A stretch of DNA of 24,486 nucleotides from Purshia tridentata (taxonomy: Eukaryota > Streptophyta > Magnoliopsida > Rosales > Rosaceae): NCBI GenBank assembly GCA_003254885.1, contig QANT01006696.1:1-24486 (forward strand), written 5' to 3'. Positions 10,723-21,658 of the stretch are shown here, piece after piece. Under the pieces are notes generated by a model. The model was given only the letters and a program-made list of their open reading frames with translations, had not been told where the DNA came from and ran no database searches. Position 1 is the stretch's first letter; each line of letters starts with the position of its first letter. The translations under genes were made by a program, and so were the position numbers.

Positions 10723-13700
10723 ATGGAATGGGATTTGCTTCTTGCTAAAAATGAAATGAAAGAGATGAGAAATATTGGAAAGAAAAAGAAAGAGAGGGAA
10801 GAGTGTTAAATTAAGTTAACAAAAAGAGAAAGAATAACTGAAAACATTTCGGTTGTTATTAGTTGATACCCGCGGTATTACATGCCTGTCTTGGTCTCTT
10901 AGAAGTTAAATCTAATTTTTATATATTTCCGAGAATGTATTTTATTTTTTTATTTTTTACAAGCACACACATTTTGTGTGCATAAAATGACTTTCACAAT
11001 TGAGTTTTAAAATTTTAATTATCAAATCTGATTTTTCTTTTTTAGTTTTTAAGTTCTTACTCATACAAATAATCTTTACAAAATTAAGATTAATTCTTTT
11101 TATTTTATTAATCTCAAAATGATATTAGTTTTATATTTATTGGCTTATAAATTTATAATGTTGTGGTATTTAACTTTCCATCTCTTTCTTTCTTTCTCCA
11201 TGTCTATTCAGACGTAAAAGTACGGAAAGCTATTTACAGAGGACCCTCTTTACTTGGGCTTTTATGATATTCCCATTTCAATCGCACATCACAATGATTA
11301 GATTAATTTCAAACTATTACAGAGGTTCATTAATTAAGTATAATCCCTATTGATTTACGAGAATTTAATGTGCATTAAGTTTTGTGGGATTAATGCAAGA
11401 GAAAAACTTGTATGTCCCTAGCATGAGAATAATAGAGAGAGAGGGGTGATATCGCGACCCTTACAACGGGGACATGCAAAATTTTCTTTTTAATATCGCA
11501 TTATCAGTTTGTTGATTATTAGTGTCTCAAATCTCACATTAATCCTATATAAGTCATATTGCATTAAACAAAAAATGTATTTATTTAATGAATCAATATC
11601 TTATAATGGTGTGCTACTGTTTATTTATAGTTTCAATTATAAAACACTTAATTTATATATTTACGAACCATAAATTTTATCAGGAATACAGGAAAAAAAA
11701 AATGGGGTGATAATGGTACCCAATTTTTTGTTGATTCGCATGATGCAGGACATGAATAACTAAAAGCAATAATATAGCTTCAACTAAAGAAAACTTGATT
11801 CTTTTAATATTCCCAACAAATACAATTCATAAGAGACAAAATATGATTCTCATAATATTATTAGGTAGTATATCGAGATAGGTAGCTTATAATTAAGCAT
11901 GTGTATAGGGTTAGAATAATAATAAAAATTGAGAGTGCATAAGTTGGAATTAAAAATAAGATGATGGACAATTATCACCCTATTTTAAATTCTTAAATTA
12001 ATTCCTAAAATTGTTTAAAATAATCAGACATGGGTTATTGTTAGCTAGGCTCATTCATTAAAAACGAAAACTTTGTTTAGGTGTTTTGTCACCTATTCTC
12101 TTTTTTGTTTTTTCCTTGAGATTGAGATGGAAATCATGGAAGGGAGTCCGGGACTGTACATGGATCTTAATAGAAGCAATAAAATAAAAAAAGAACAGAC
12201 TGGGCAAAAAAATCATGCAATTAAATTATCAGAAGAAAGATCCAAAACGAAAATCATGTAAATTAAATAATGCCACCACTTTTTATGCAGTGATAAACAT
12301 CTAAAAAAAATCAGAGTAAATTATTGTTAAATGTCCCAACTTTTTTTGCAATTTTTGTTTTCTATCTTACGCATCATTATTACTTTACTAAACATAGTTT
12401 TTTTTTTTTTGTCAATATATGAATCTTATGTAAACTGAAAAAGAGAAGTTGAAAAAAAAAAAAGTTGGCACTTTAGATATTACATTTTAATATGATCACA
12501 TTTTAGATCTTACATTTTCGGTACAAATAAACTCCTAAAGATTAGGAGGCATATGCTTGAGATCTTTTGAGTTTTGGGATCCCAGGGAGTTGAAATCAAC
12601 TACTAGATGGGATCTGCTTGGCTCCACTCATATATAAACATATTTTGACTTTCACTCGCTTTTAATTATAAGTTTATTATTATAAAGTGTAAGAAATAAC
12701 TTTGAAAGTCAATTATGTATGGCACTTTGAGTGCCTTCCAATCCATTGTACAAAGCTTCAAAATGGTTGCCCTTGGGTATTTCCACCTACCTTTTTTTAT
12801 TGAATTTTTTAAAATCTGAATCATTTCGTTTTCTGTACTTGTATTCTACATCATAAATCCAAAGGTAGAATGATCTGTATGAAACAAATTCAATTTATCT
12901 TTGAAAAAAAAAAATCATTTTCTAAATAGTAAATTGCACTTTCTTTTTGGGTCCGAATTTCTTGGTTAATTATATATAAATTGGCCTCTCTCTATACTTC
13001 ACTTTCTCTTTCTCTCCGTCATCCTTTTTTTTCTCCCATAACCCGACCAAAAACTTAAAGCGTGTTAGGACATTTATGACTAGAGAAAGTTTTCTACAAA
13101 ATAATTTTTAGCCTTTAACGTATCTATATCTTTTATCACATGATAAGAGAGATAAACAAGTTAAACAAGTTAAACGTATATAATCATCTCATAAATTTTG
13201 TTTTCTTATGACCATGATGTTGGTTGCCATGACACAAGATGGTTATGCTTTTGTATATGTTTTTTGGGAATGAAATCTATTAAAAGAAGGAACCAAAACA
13301 ACAAGCTTAAAAACTAGGCAGAAGAACAACAAAAGGGCCATGGGAGCAAATGTTGTCTTCAAATTTATTAAGGTTTGATGAACAATGTACTTGTTACCTT
13401 AAACTAAAACCTTTTTAAGTGAGTGTCAGTGTGGGCTGACTAGATGGGCAATCCTGTGCCCTCGCAGTGGCAGAAGAAGTTAGTTAAAAATCTCACCAAA
13501 GACAACAACCATTACAAGAAAATATGGCACACTGATATTTCCTTGATAAACCTACCTGGTGGTATTCAAGTTGTCAAAAAATCCTAACTTCAGACAAAAA
13601 AGAGACCATTATTTTCCAAAAAAATAAGTGATAAATAAAACAATTAATACCTACTAAGCATGATAATAAATAATAATAATCACTCAGTTCTTTGTAATTA

Positions 13701-14056
13701 CTTCATTAAGCATTTAAGCTCTTCATGTAAGCCAATTTTGTACCTCCTTTGTGCCCACTAGCATCATCACCAACATTAGAATATCCTTATAACACCACTA
13801 CCATCATGTTTGCTAGTCACTAACCATACATAGAAATTTAGGTTGACCTAATGCATGACACCTAATGCATGACTTGGGAGTAGTGCTAGAGCAACCTCAT
13901 TTTTTAATGAATTTTATCTATAGTTAATCTGATAAAAAAATATCACACATTCATAACCCATCACTTGGGTTAGTACCTCTTAAAGCACACTACTACACTC
14001 AAGTACTCACTATAAAGTGTAAAACCCTAATACTATTGCTATGGTTTAATCCAATT
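10723..14056. other. Intergenic DNA, no gene recognised
   Basis: AT-rich sequence separating the transporter promoter (nearest 10723) from the 3' end of the ARM-repeat gene. Small structures seen: an inverted repeat GCACACA/TGTGTGC at about 10962-10980; CTCCTAA/TTAGGAG with a 3-base loop at 12531-12547; poly-A or poly-T runs near 11692, 12400 and 12451; and a promoter-like module near 12971. Open frames here (for example 12073-12261) have no domain, motif or homologue that I recognise. The last few hundred bases probably contain the 3' UTR of the ARM gene. Confidence 0.6.
12971..13036 (+). promoter_or_regulatory. Orphan core-promoter-like module
   Basis: TATATATAAA at 12971-12980 is followed within 5 bases by a CT-rich tract running to about 13036 (ctctctc, cactttctctttctctcc). 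This is the usual plant layout of a TATA box and pyrimidine-rich leader on the plus strand. No open reading frame of note lies downstream before the minus-strand ARM gene, so it may be fortuitous, drive a non-coding transcript, or be left from a lost gene. Confidence 0.3.
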
Positions 14057-15151
14057 TCATGGTGAAGAACCCCACAGCACCTCTGCAACAACAGAGGCAG
14101 CCTCTGCATCAGAAACAGAGGCTTCTCTGACTCTCTTCAGTATTTCCAACTTGAATGTTCTTCTCTCACTCTTTTCCAACCCTTCTCCAACTTCTACTTG
14201 CACTGCAAAACCTGCAACACATCTCGAAAATGGAAACTTCTCCTCTTGACTCTCCATTCTTTGCAGACCCATAAGTCTTTCAATCAAGCACTGTCCAAGC
14301 ATTGAATCAATCACTTCCTCTCTGCCCAAAAACGCAATTTCAAGAATGCAATTCATGGCTGCAACTCTGATCGACATGTCCTCTTCCGAGCTCAAAAGGT
14401 TGATGATTCTTGGGATTTCTCCATTGATTTCATCCACCAAAGGGGTCCGGATGATTCTGACCAGTGAAGAAAGGACTTCAATCGAACAACACGAACCCAT
14501 TGACACTAAAGCATTAACACTCGGACCCATCATCACCAATCCCACAAAAACGTCCCTATTGAATTGAACCAGAGCAAGAACAACAAGAGCAGCCTGGTCT
14601 CGAATCCAACTCGAACACGTTGAGTCACAAAGCATTAATTCAAGAATGGAGAATACCTTTGCTCTCAAAATCAACTCCTGGTAATCTCTGTCAAAGCCTT
14701 GGGACAATCGCTTTTCTAAAACCATCAAGCCATTTACTCTTTCTTCGTCCACCGCCGATTCTTTCAGTGCTTTCACAGCACTTTGGACTGTTTTCTGGTC
14801 TATGTAAGCTTGAATCTCGGCTTCCATGGCGTGCCCAACTTGGGAAATCTTGTAGTTGGCGACTTGGCGGCGGAGGAGGGACCGGAGGCCATGGCCCTGC
14901 AAATTTTCAAGCTTTCCTAAGAGGGTTTTAAGGTTGCTGAGTAGCTGAGAGAGGTGGAAGAGACTTGGGTCGGTGGAGAGAATGGGGTCTGCTTTGGTTT
15001 TGAGCTCTAGAAGAGCTTCAATGGTGGCGTTTATGTCGTTGTTGTTGTATATTGTGGGAATGGGGTTGCTTTGAAGATGTTTGGAAGTTGTCTGTAGAGC
15101 TTCTAGCAGTGAAAGAACATGGTGGCTCTCTTGGTCCTCACCTTCCTCCAT
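14057..15151 (-). CDS. ARM-repeat protein (U-box-less)
   Basis: A single uninterrupted exon encodes 364 aa. The start (MEEGEDQESHHVL) sits in the favourable context ACCATGG. Residues 1-130 are helical and Leu-rich (LLEALQTTSKHLQSN, LSQLLSNLKTLLGKLENLQ, GHAMEAEIQAYIDQ) and recall the N-terminal region of plant U-box/ARM proteins, but no U-box is present. Residues about 140-340 carry armadillo-like helices: SWIRDQAALVVLALVQFN, IEVLSSLVRIIRTPLVDE, IPRIINLLSSEEDMSIRVAA and MNCILEIAFLGREEV. ARM repeats mediate protein binding; the partner and pathway cannot be read from sequence. I see no signal peptide or membrane segment, so it is probably cytosolic or nuclear. The lack of introns contrasts with its neighbours. 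Plus-strand open frames inside it are shadows. Confidence 0.88.
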   Translation of the reverse strand: MEEGEDQESHHVLSLLEALQTTSKHLQSNPIPTIYNNNDINATIEALLELKTKADPILSTDPSLFHLSQLLSNLKTLLGKLENLQGHGLRSLLRRQVANYKISQVGHAMEAEIQAYIDQKTVQSAVKALKESAVDEERVNGLMVLEKRLSQGFDRDYQELILRAKVFSILELMLCDSTCSSWIRDQAALVVLALVQFNRDVFVGLVMMGPSVNALVSMGSCCSIEVLSSLVRIIRTPLVDEINGEIPRIINLLSSEEDMSIRVAAMNCILEIAFLGREEVIDSMLGQCLIERLMGLQRMESQEEKFPFSRCVAGFAVQVEVGEGLEKSERRTFKLEILKRVREASVSDAEAASVVAEVLWGSSP

Positions 15152-15772
15152 GGTTGCTTAGGTTTGAAGCACAGTAATGTGTTTTTGACTCTGTTTGAGA
15201 TAGACTGTCTTAACTCTTAACTACCAGTCAAAAAGGCAGGGCTATGCAACCAACCATTCAACCACATATGAAAATTTTCATAAAGATAGAGTGGAGTTAA
15301 TACCACCACAAATTTTGCTCAATTTTTCTTATAATTATGTTGTAATTTCTTTCTTTTTTCTTTGCACTTGTACTGTCATGAGAAATAGAAGTACTAGTTT
15401 TCAATAGCAAGTCAATATTTGGATTATAGTTAATTTGAAGGAAATGACTGTGAAGAGAAAAACAAACATCAAGAAACTTGAATGCAACTTATAAAGATAA
15501 TTTCTTTGTATATCTACAACAGAAAAATTGAAAAATATAGCTATGAACATGTTAAGCAATCTGAAATGTAAAATAATCTGAACTACATGTGACTCAGTAA
15601 GATTTTCTTTTAGCTTTGACAGATAAGTTAAATCTAATATGTGCAAGGAATGAATGAACGACTTTTTTATTTTTTTTCTTTCAGTTCTTCCTGTAATATT
15701 CATGCAAAGAAAAGAGAACTTCAACTCCAGCAAAAACAATGTATATATTCTGTATTTTGTCTTTAATCAACT
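15152..15772. other. ARM gene promoter and synaptotagmin 3' UTR
   Basis: The minus-strand synaptotagmin gene ends at 15773; below it an AT-rich stretch to roughly 15450 is probably its 3' UTR. The interval 15152-15400 should hold the promoter and leader of the ARM gene. A minus-strand open frame at 15401-15739 is hydrophobic and T-rich and looks like untranslated sequence. Confidence 0.55.
15666..15671 (-). terminator. Candidate poly(A) signal of synaptotagmin gene
   Basis: The minus strand reads AATAAA about 102 bases after the TAG stop, preceded and followed by A/T-rich sequence. This is a plausible but unproven signal. Confidence 0.35.
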
Positions 15773-18700
15773 CTATGTATCCCGCTGTCTATGCTGTCCA
15801 ACCCACTTGAGATTCAAATAAATCCTTCCTGATTTAGAAAGATCTAGGGGATAACACTCCTGATATTCCTCTTCCATTAAGACCCTGGTCAGTGTCATGA
15901 TGACTCTCCCTATTCTATCCTGAAAAAAGAAAAAGACAAAATAAGATTATTAAAATTTGTATAGTTGACGAGAAAATTATATATATATATATGTATATCA
16001 GGCACTTTCTAAGGTGGGATTTTACATTTAAGCCTAAATATGGGATCTCTCATGGACCCACTACACATTGTATTTCAATATGGATATGGCAACTTAAAAA
16101 CTGAAATTTCAGTAGAATTGAAGTTGATCAATGAAGTCAGAAGCTCAAACCAAGCATGCTAATCAAACAGTAGAAGTAAACAATTAAAATACTATAGTAT
16201 GAAGACTTTACCTTCCCAAAAGTATCATGGTCCCAAACTTCCACCATTAACATTTCATGCAATGCATCCTCCACCATGAAGTCAAATGTTTGGTTCCAAA
16301 CTGGATTCAGGTTGTTAATAACAACCTGAGAAAGCAGAAGAGAATGAGATATTGAAATCAGCTAATCTGAATGCAAGGTATAGCAATTATCATATAATTT
16401 TGGTAACAAATGCCTGTATGAATGGAAGGTTTAGAACCATATATCCTTTCTTTCTTCCAACCAACCTGGGAGGTATCATCCGCGCTCACGCTCACGCGCA
16501 CGCGCACACACGCACACACACAAGTGTAAGCAATTTGTAAACTCAAATCTCACCCTGGTTTTGGCTTTTGCTTCAGATTTCTTCATAATAAGGACAACGA
16601 ATGGGTCAGCCTTCCCCATAAAATCTACCACTGGTAATTCTTCTGCAGAGATCACTGTTACAGATAGTACTCCCCTCACAAAGACATCCTTCTTCTTCTG
16701 AGTAATGTTTTTGGTCAGTTTTGTGGCGTCTGTTCCATTAACATCACTTTTAAGAACCTTTTCCAAAGAGGTCAATGCGAAGTCGTGGTCAAATGGGTTT
16801 ATAATGTTACCATCTCTACCGAAAGGACAGTATAACAGCTCCAAGTGCACCTAAGGCCAAGAATAATGTGCATTATAATAAGTCCTGCAAACTATTGAAT
16901 GAGAAAAAAGGAAGGAATATTGAAATGCCATTCTCACTTGTCCCCGGTATTTAGTATCTCTCTGGACCTCCAAATCCTTCACCAACTTTAACCACACATC
17001 TTTCACTTTACCAGGCTCAAGCTTACTCAATTGTATTTGAGCACAGCCAATGAGTTCTGCAGACTGAACTCCTTCATCATCAAAAATTCTTAATGTCAAG
17101 GTCTGAGTCGATGCATCTTCAACTATGAACTCAAATTGCTCATTCCAGATTGGGTTTAAATCATTGTCCTGAAGGATATGATAAAAGAATTCTATTCAGA
17201 AAAGGGAAAATCATACATACTTAAGAGAAAACATGAGTTCTCTTACAATGACTTTGCTGGTTTTCATTCTTTCCCGAAGTGGACGTATGAATATCACAGC
17301 AAAAGGATCCGATTTTCCCACTATGTCCTTATTTGTTAACTCCTTGGCTTCCACAAGCTTCACTTCTAATGTTCCAACAGGTTTCAACTCCAAGTCACTA
17401 TGACAGATTAAGAAAATTTCCACTGAATTAGGCCATATGTAAGAAAATCATAGCCAATCCATGGCTCAGCATGCATAAAAAGTTGAACTTCTAAAAAATA
17501 TATTTTGCAAGCCATTAGAAAATTTGTTCTTTTCAAAAAACTTCTCCAAATAAGTTCTTCCTAAATCAGCTTTGAATTCAACATATTCAAAAGAAGGGAA
17601 TGATTTTTCGAAATAAAATAAGCTTCTACATTTCATTATAAATTTACCATACCTATAATTGCCAGGTAGTATGGCTGTAATCATCCGTACTGGCCAAGTT
17701 ATACAATCTTCAATAGCATCTCGTATTGTTTCCTGAAGTAATATGACAATTTAAAGCAATACCCTCGTAAAAGGATTTCCCGGGTAAAAAATGGAGACGT
17801 CTCCTATGTTATTCATAATATGTGGAAGTATAAATATAATTTCCTAGAGTCATTTGATCTGAATGATGATTCAAACTTATTTATGAGCCAAATACTAGTT
17901 GTAAGAATATTTCAAAATTAACAGTAATGTTGTTCTATAAAATGTTTTGTTATCTGATGAAGTTCTACAGTTTGATTTCATTGCATGAATGAGTTGCTCC
18001 ACCTGTGCTTACTTTTAATTATCTCTTTGACAAGTATATCATGGTCCCTAGGTTGAGTAGAACAAGAGATAGCTCCCAAACCCAGTTTTGTGTAATATGC
18101 CACAATTTTTCATAGAAATCACCAGCCATTAAGGTTAGTTAGGGTGATGGAGTTCATGAAGCCACAGGCAGTCTTTCACGTATGCAGTAAAAAAAAATCA
18201 GAGTACAATAAGGCAAAGTTTGCTCAAACCTCAATAGCATCGGAAACACCTGGGATTGATGATATATCACCACCAGAAATTTTAAACACAAAATCTAGCT
18301 GTCTCTGCAGGCAGAGAGGCACAAGAAATGTGACATCAAAACCAAGTGTATATTACATGAATATATAGTTATGAACCATTGTATAAATTACTAATGCATG
18401 AATTTCATATAAAACCATGTTTATATATTTGCATCTATACATTCACATGAAGAAGCATTTGCATGTAAATTGATACCACCTTCAGTAAATTTTATTTTGT
18501 TCCTAAATGCTACAAAGCAACAAAATAGCAATAACTTATCACACACCTTTTCTCTTAACGAATAAGCAACAGCTCCGAAGCAAGGAAACTCGGCAAGTAG
18601 TGGTTTGAAGATTAACCTGAAAACCCCAGTGAATCCAATATTTTTCACCTAGAGCAATTGGAAAAAAAAGATGATAAGGCATACTACAACTTTCATGCAT

Positions 18701-20291
18701 GTCATGAAAGCCTATTAATGAGACTAAGTAAAATAACTGTCAAGCATAAGCAATAAGTTGAACATTACCTGTACAGGTAGTGCAAGACCGACTCTGGTTT
18801 TAATATCAAGCACAATGTTTGGATTACCATCCCACTGTACCTCCAACTCCATGGTAACTCCCTTACTTGAGCTTTCACTTTCAATAATGGAAATTCCTGA
18901 AAGATATGAACTACTTTAATAAGTACCAATATCAGCTTGTTTTCTCAAGGAATGCAATTCCAAAAGGGTCAACTCAGTAACTAAAGAAAAAAAAGGCAAA
19001 ACAAAAGAAATGTAACTACTCAGTATGTCATCTACAGAGAGCAGTGCTAGTTGTAAGCAATGAAACCAACCTGTGAACTGTGGAGCCACAGTACCAAGGG
19101 TCAATTTGGAGAACTTGAGTGAAGACAAGAAAACTGGCCTATATTGTTCAAGTATCGGTTCCACACTGCTCTTTATCAGCTCGGATGCTGCCTATGCAAT
19201 CACAAGGCACCAACAAGAAACAGAAAATTAAAAACAGAAGTATTGACTATTAAAAAGATGAAGCTAAAGGAGTGACAGAAAGAGATAGAGAGGAGAGACG
19301 AGCATTACTGCATCAACGTATGGCCAAAGTTTTTCAAGATGCTGGTTTAGCCAATTCAACTGCAATTAATAAAGATATTCATGTTAGACATATGCATATA
19401 TATGTCATATACTATTCCAGATATTCTTGTTTTTTTTTCAATGAGGGACATTTGGGACATGGTAATCCACCATGCTTTCATGTTGGCTTTCACTTGCCTA
19501 CCAAGTACCACGACCAGGCTACCAGGTATTAGGCAACCACTAGATCCCTAAATTTTAAACTATCAGAATTCCCTCACGTGTAGCTCCATCCTACGCATGA
19601 AGAAATAAGTGAACATAATCAGTGGGGATGAGATTTGAAGGTTTTGAACCAGATATTTGGAAACAGAGTTCTGATACCATGTTAGACAACCATTAAGACT
19701 TAAACCGTCAATGAATGAATCAACAATGTAAATCAAACTAATACCAGTACATATGGAATGACTTGGTCATAAACTCTTCCATGAAATCTAGCCTACTTGC
19801 ACGACAAAACTAATGTGAATATAACTTGCCTTTACAAAACCGGCTGGTATCGAAAGGATGTCTACGAGCTCATATAGTACTACTCTAACATATATTACAT
19901 TTCCAATGTGAGACATCTGGGGCATGACATACAAATACACACAGACACACATAAGAGAAACAGAAAAGTTGTGGGGGTTGTGATGAAATAAACTCAACTT
20001 CTGGCGCTGCGTGAAGACAACCCAAGACGGGTAATACTGAGGTGGAAGGAGCTTTCTTGAATCCTGCACTGTCATCCTTGCAAACGCTGCTATTGTCTTT
20101 GCCTATCATACACCACATGATCAACCCAAAAATTCAAAAAAACAAAAAACATGTTGCAAACATATTTTTTATTGTATGGTGTGTACCAAATCAGAGCGAA
20201 GCTTGGATCGGGCTCGCTCAGCCCGAGCATAACCCACGATCAACCCAATACCGATGGCAATGCCAATGATCATTCCGAAGAAGAACCCCAT
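15773..20291 (-). CDS. Plant synaptotagmin, SYT4/SYT5 type (SMP + C2A + C2B)
   Basis: Exons (complement): 20187-20291, 19998-20102, 19309-19359, 19071-19191, 18769-18896, 18547-18648, 18230-18304, 17653-17732, 17247-17397, 16938-17168, 16554-16850, 16212-16325, 15773-15919: 1,707 nt, 568 aa, the family length. An N-terminal membrane anchor (MGFFFGMIIGIAIGIGLIVG) is followed by an SMP lipid-transfer domain (about 67-255; LGTVAPQFTG, MELEVQWDGNPNIVL, NIGFTGVFRLIFKPL). C2A is about 260-375 (LEVKLVEAKELTNKD, GKSDPFAV, DNDLNPIWNEQFEF, FDDEG). C2B is about 440-555 (LSVTVISAEELPVVD, GKADPFVV, NNLNPVWNQTFDF, WDHDTFGKD). Calcium-binding aspartates are retained in both. Such proteins tether ER to plasma membrane. 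Eleven junctions are GT-AG and in phase. The exon 2/3 junction needs one base that is absent (AAG then ttgagt, not AAG then gttgag), so this allele may be mis-spliced or the assembly wrong. Confidence 0.93.
16481..16522. repeat. Alternating CG/CA microsatellite in synaptotagmin intron 11
   Basis: Runs of cgctcacg, cgcgcacg and cacacacg form a 42-bp tract with almost strict pyrimidine-purine alternation inside the intron at 16326-16553. Such tracts can adopt Z-DNA and mutate fast. It begins 32 bases from the exon 11 donor side and is not coding. Confidence 0.8.
19382..19924 (-). mobile_element. LTR-retrotransposon (TRIM-like) relic in synaptotagmin intron 2
   Basis: Read on the minus strand, a first LTR (19924 to 19680, about 245 bp) starts TGCCCCAGATGTCTCACATTG and ends GTTGTCTAACA. 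A primer-binding site follows. After a roughly 200-bp internal part with no coding capacity, a second LTR start appears, TGTCCCAAATGTCCCTCATTG (19459 downwards). This copy is mostly deleted and ends ATGTCTAACA at 19382. The starts match closely and both ends carry TCTAACA. I found no convincing 5-bp target duplication. Without it intron 2 would be about 95 bp. The small size and missing gag/pol suit a TRIM-type or deleted copia element. Confidence 0.6.
19666..19679 (-). other. Primer-binding site, initiator-tRNA-Met type
   Basis: Directly after the LTR end CTAACA the minus strand reads TGGTATCAGAACTC. The first ten bases match TGGTATCAGA, the common plant PBS complementary to initiator tRNA-Met (canonical continuation GC; here AC). 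This fixes the orientation and the LTR boundary of the relic. Confidence 0.65.
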
Positions 20292-21602
20292 TTTGGTGTG
20301 AATTCTATGGGGATTTCCAATGCCAGGAATATTGTACGTGTGTTTGTTTCAGAGATTATATTTGGCCAAACCATGGAGCTTCTTGGGATTCAGAGGAGGA
20401 CCCTTGTGACAACTTAGCCATTATTTGGTCTGATTGGCTTGGATTGCTAAAACTTGGGTTATGGTGGGAAAGTGTAAGGACGGCTGTGTGTCAGTGTGTG
20501 AATGAATCAGAACGTTATGGGAATTTATTCAGTCATTTGTTTGATCTGTTTTTGCAGTTGCACTAATTGAGTGATGAGTTTGATCTGAAAACAAGGAAGT
20601 GATATGTTGTTTGCTTTCGTTTTTAAAATTAAGAAAAAAAAAAAAAAAGAGAGAGAGAAAAACTCTTCTCACCACATCTTTTTCTTGAATAATTTACTAA
20701 ATGCAAATGATGTGATAATTAAACATCAATGAAGGTGTCAATTAATTTCCTAATTTCGACATCTAGCAAACACATGAAAAAATAAATAATTATATAAATG
20801 AGCAGAGATTTTTTATAAATATACATATCAAATGAATTTTACTCGAGTACGTATATAATATAACAATATAACAGCATATATGGCGGATCCCTAACAAAAA
20901 ATACTATACTTAATATATATATGTACGTATACATATACATTAAAAGTGCATAGACAATTAAATATACATTAATTAAGGGTAATTCTTTTACACTCCTAAT
21001 TTAGCATCTTATAATTTCAATTTCTTATAGTTTATAATATTTTTGTAGTAGGCACTAATGAAGTGCATAAAGTTCAAACAGGAGTAGTATATTAAAGTTG
21101 GTTTAATTAGCGGATTACAAAAATTCTCCATACACACTTGTGTTCTAATTCTCATCCTCTCCTGAACTTTAAAAAAAAGTTCAAATAGGAGTACTAATAC
21201 CCTTTATCAATGCCAAAATAATATACTTTAAAAAATGCATCTGATTCTTGGTTAATTTCCTATTATAAAATTGATAATCAACCCTTGAGGTGACCCAACT
21301 GTATTAACGGTCCGACAGCCACATGTACAGTACATCTAGTTCGTTGCGTGAGACTGGTGCCTCCATTGACGGTTTATTACGCGCCACTTGTTCGCTCCAT
21401 TGTAAAGGCCATCTTCGTGGGCCCCCGCCCTGGGTGGCGAGATGGATATGACCCATTACAACCAGGATCTGGCCCACACCACCATTTTTTGGGCCATAAA
21501 TCACCACTAAGTCATGGGCTGTTGGCCTACAGCACCAGGTTTCTTCTACTTTCATCACTAAAAGGAATATAAAAACTCTGCGCCTACTACGATTATTCTC
21601 AA
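20292..21602. other. Synaptotagmin upstream region
   Basis: The promoter and leader of the minus-strand synaptotagmin gene should lie in the first several hundred bases. A poly-A stretch with a GAGAGAGAGA tract sits near 20631-20660. From 20700 to 21300 the DNA is AT-rich with many TATA-like words and no open frame of note. From 21300 to 21600 it turns GC-richer, with several GGGCC(C) words (for example near 21420 and 21490). The open frames there, on both strands, show no recognisable protein. Confidence 0.5.
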
Positions 21603-21658
21603 ACGTGTCTGAGCCGGAGACACGTGGCGTAACATCCATGCATGCATGATGCATGCAG
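21603..21658. promoter_or_regulatory. G-box/ABRE and clustered RY elements
   Basis: ACACGTGGC at 21620-21628 is a strong G-box/ABRE core (CACGTG at 21621-21626). It forms the right arm of an inverted repeat, ACGTGTCT (21603-21610) and AGACACGT (21618-21625). Within 10 bases lie overlapping RY motifs: CATGCATGCATG at 21637-21648 and TGCATGCA at 21650-21657. G-box plus RY is the classical arrangement bound by bZIP and B3 (ABI3/FUS3/LEC2) factors in seed and ABA-responsive promoters. It is about 1.3 kb upstream of the synaptotagmin ATG; whether it serves that gene is unknown. Confidence 0.45.

Noticed and set aside
12073..12261. Plus-strand 62-aa open frame in the 10.7-14.0 kb gap
   Set aside because: Low-complexity, Lys-rich AT-driven peptide with no recognisable motif, no nearby promoter and no splice partners.
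14346..14931. Plus-strand open frames at 14346-14567 and 14620-14931
   Set aside because: They lie wholly inside the minus-strand ARM-repeat gene, whose long, well-formed 364-aa frame explains the lack of stops. The plus-strand peptides show no domain.
15401..15739. Minus-strand 112-aa hydrophobic open frame
   Set aside because: Falls in the expected 3' untranslated region of the synaptotagmin gene; hydrophobicity comes from T-rich sequence.
21304..21654. Minus-strand 116-aa and plus-strand 74-aa open frames
   Set aside because: The region is GC-richer so stops are fewer, but neither peptide shows a domain, and the two overlap on opposite strands. A regulatory reading of the region fits better.
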